A model generated the notes under the pieces. The model had not been told where the DNA came from. It was given only the letters and a program-made list of their open reading frames with translations, and made no database searches. A program made the translations under genes and the position numbers. Below are positions 4,641 through 5,936 of a stretch of 5,936 nucleotides of DNA, piece by piece (positions within the stretch are counted from its first letter, which is position 1; the number at the start of each line of letters is the position of its first letter). The DNA is from Desulfobacterales bacterium (lineage in GTDB: Bacteria > Desulfobacterota > Desulfobacteria > Desulfobacterales > C00003060), in NCBI GenBank assembly GCA_030668505.1, contig DAOUTV010000128.1:1-5936 (forward strand). Reading direction: 5' to 3'.

Positions 4641-5936
4641 ATGAACAAGAAATTAATTATTATAGGGTTCGGGATTATCGCTGTTCTATTGCTTTGGTCA
4701 GGGGTTTCAATCTATCCTGACTGGCTGTGGTTCGAAAATCTAGGCTTTTCGCCTGTTTTCTGGACCATGCTTTTGAGCAGGTTCGGGTTCGGTTTGTTGA
4801 TTTGGTTGCTTTTGATTCTTATCATATGCGTTAACCTTTACGCCGCCAAACGTTTAAACCCAGGCAGCGGGCCAGGAGTGGCCTTTAAAGCTGCGGACGG
4901 TTTTGGCCTTTCAGGCAGGGCCTTAAATTCTCTCCTCATAGCTTTTATTCTGATTCTTAGTTTTATTATTGCGTCAAAGGGCTCCTTTCAATGGGATATA
5001 CTCCTGCGCTATCTATATCAGCAACCTTTTGCCAGCACGGATCCTATTTTTAACAGGGACATCGGTTTTTATCTGTTCTCTCTTCCCTTTTACATTTTCG
5101 TCCGAAACGGGTTATTAGTTCTTTTCGTTTTTGCTGGTCTGGTCTCTGTGGGTTGGTATCTGAAAAATGGTGCGCTTCAAATAGAGGGTGAATTTAGTCA
5201 AGCGGAGGGTGTCCCAACCTCTTTACCTAAAATTACCATTGCACCAAAAGCCAAGAAGCACCTTATTTTCCTGGGAGGAATCATTGTTTTACTCCTGGCC
5301 TGGGGTTATCATCTGAAAATCTATGGACTTTTGTATTCTACACAGGGACCTGCTTTCGGCGCCAGCTATACCGATGTCCACATCAAGGTCCTGGCCTATA
5401 GGATTTTGATCATTGTCTCCCTGGGCTTTGCCCTGGTCCTTTTTCTCAACGCCTTTAAATTCAGAATGAAATTAATCTGGTTAAGTGGAGTAATCTGGAT
5501 AGGGGCTGTGTTGGTATTTGCGATCCTGCTCCCCATCACGGTACAAAAATTTGTGGTTAAGCCGAATGAATTAGCTAAAGAATCACCCTACATCGCTTAC
5601 AATATTGATTATACCCGTAAGGCTTATAATCTGAACAGGATAAAAGAAGTCGATTTTGAAGTTAGTGACAAATTAAGTGCGGAGGACATCAAGAAACATG
5701 ATGTAACGATTCAAAATATCAGGATCTGGGACGAGCGTCCTTTACTTCAAACCTACAGGCAGATTCAAACCATACGGCTATATTACGATTTTATCAATGT
5801 AGACGTAGACCGTTATATAATCAATAACCAATATCGACAGGTCATGTTGGCCGCCCGGGAGTTGGTGGTTAGTAAACTCCCTGCCCAGGCAAATACCTGG
5901 GTTAATAGACACCTAATCTATACCCATGGCTATGGA
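4641..5936 (+). CDS. UPF0182 family (COG1615) integral membrane protein, N-terminal 432 residues
   Basis: The frame is open for 432 codons from the ATG at 4641 to the right edge. AGGGAG at 4627-4632, eight bases upstream, supports this start. Seven hydrophobic helices are visible at about 4-22, 44-68, 95-111, 150-172, 206-226, 252-270 and 277-301, followed by a soluble part. Conserved UPF0182 stretches are all present: DWLWFENLGF (27-36), DPIFNRDIGFYLFSLPFY (134-151), STQGPAFGASYTDVH (233-247), ESPYIAYNIDYTRKAY (314-329), NIRIWDERPLL (359-369), YYDFINVDVDRY (381-392) and TWVNRHLIYTHGYG (419-432). The family is usually around 900 residues, so about half is missing beyond the window. It sits in the cytoplasmic membrane with a large domain probably outside; its molecular function is not established. 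The gene looks more AT-rich than the helicase gene, with more AAA, ATT and TTA codons. Confidence 0.95.
   Translation, partial: MNKKLIIIGFGIIAVLLLWSGVSIYPDWLWFENLGFSPVFWTMLLSRFGFGLLIWLLLILIICVNLYAAKRLNPGSGPGVAFKAADGFGLSGRALNSLLIAFILILSFIIASKGSFQWDILLRYLYQQPFASTDPIFNRDIGFYLFSLPFYIFVRNGLLVLFVFAGLVSVGWYLKNGALQIEGEFSQAEGVPTSLPKITIAPKAKKHLIFLGGIIVLLLAWGYHLKIYGLLYSTQGPAFGASYTDVHIKVLAYRILIIVSLGFALVLFLNAFKFRMKLIWLSGVIWIGAVLVFAILLPITVQKFVVKPNELAKESPYIAYNIDYTRKAYNLNRIKEVDFEVSDKLSAEDIKKHDVTIQNIRIWDERPLLQTYRQIQTIRLYYDFINVDVDRYIINNQYRQVMLAARELVVSKLPAQANTWVNRHLIYTHGYG

Overview
The window reads as ordinary chromosomal DNA of a Gram-negative-type bacterium. My best guess is a member of the Desulfobacterota (the former Deltaproteobacteria) or a close relative. 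That guess rests on the gene families (Tex, an RhlE-type DEAD-box helicase, a UPF0182 membrane protein) and on two kinds of palindromic intergenic sequence that I recall from such genomes. No taxonomic marker is present, so the assignment is inference.

Layout. Positions 1-2257, minus strand: nearly complete tex, whose last few codons lie beyond the left edge. Positions 2258-2859: a 602-base divergent spacer between tex and the helicase. It holds the tex ribosome binding site, a doubtful cysteine-rich mini-ORF, and a probable long 5' leader for the helicase with several small inverted repeats. Positions 2860-4218, plus strand: a complete 452-residue RhlE-like DEAD-box RNA helicase. Positions 4219-4640: a 422-base spacer with a 43-residue ORF that abuts the helicase stop, a strong 43-base imperfect palindrome, a consensus TATAAT box and a second, repeat-like double palindrome ending in a T-run. 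Positions 4641-5936, plus strand: the first 432 codons of a UPF0182 (COG1615) seven-helix membrane protein that runs off the right edge.

How the genes relate. Tex and the RNA helicase both act on RNA or transcription complexes and are transcribed divergently from a shared spacer; a functional link is plausible but unproven. The UPF0182 gene has its own ribosome binding site and promoter-like sequence, looks more AT-rich than the helicase gene, and is probably a separate transcription unit. I see no defence island, CRISPR array, transposase, tRNA or rRNA. The items most worth a second look are the AAT form of helicase motif III, the nested palindromes in front of the UPF0182 gene, the palindrome downstream of the helicase, and the two small doubtful ORFs. 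I found no convincing new system.
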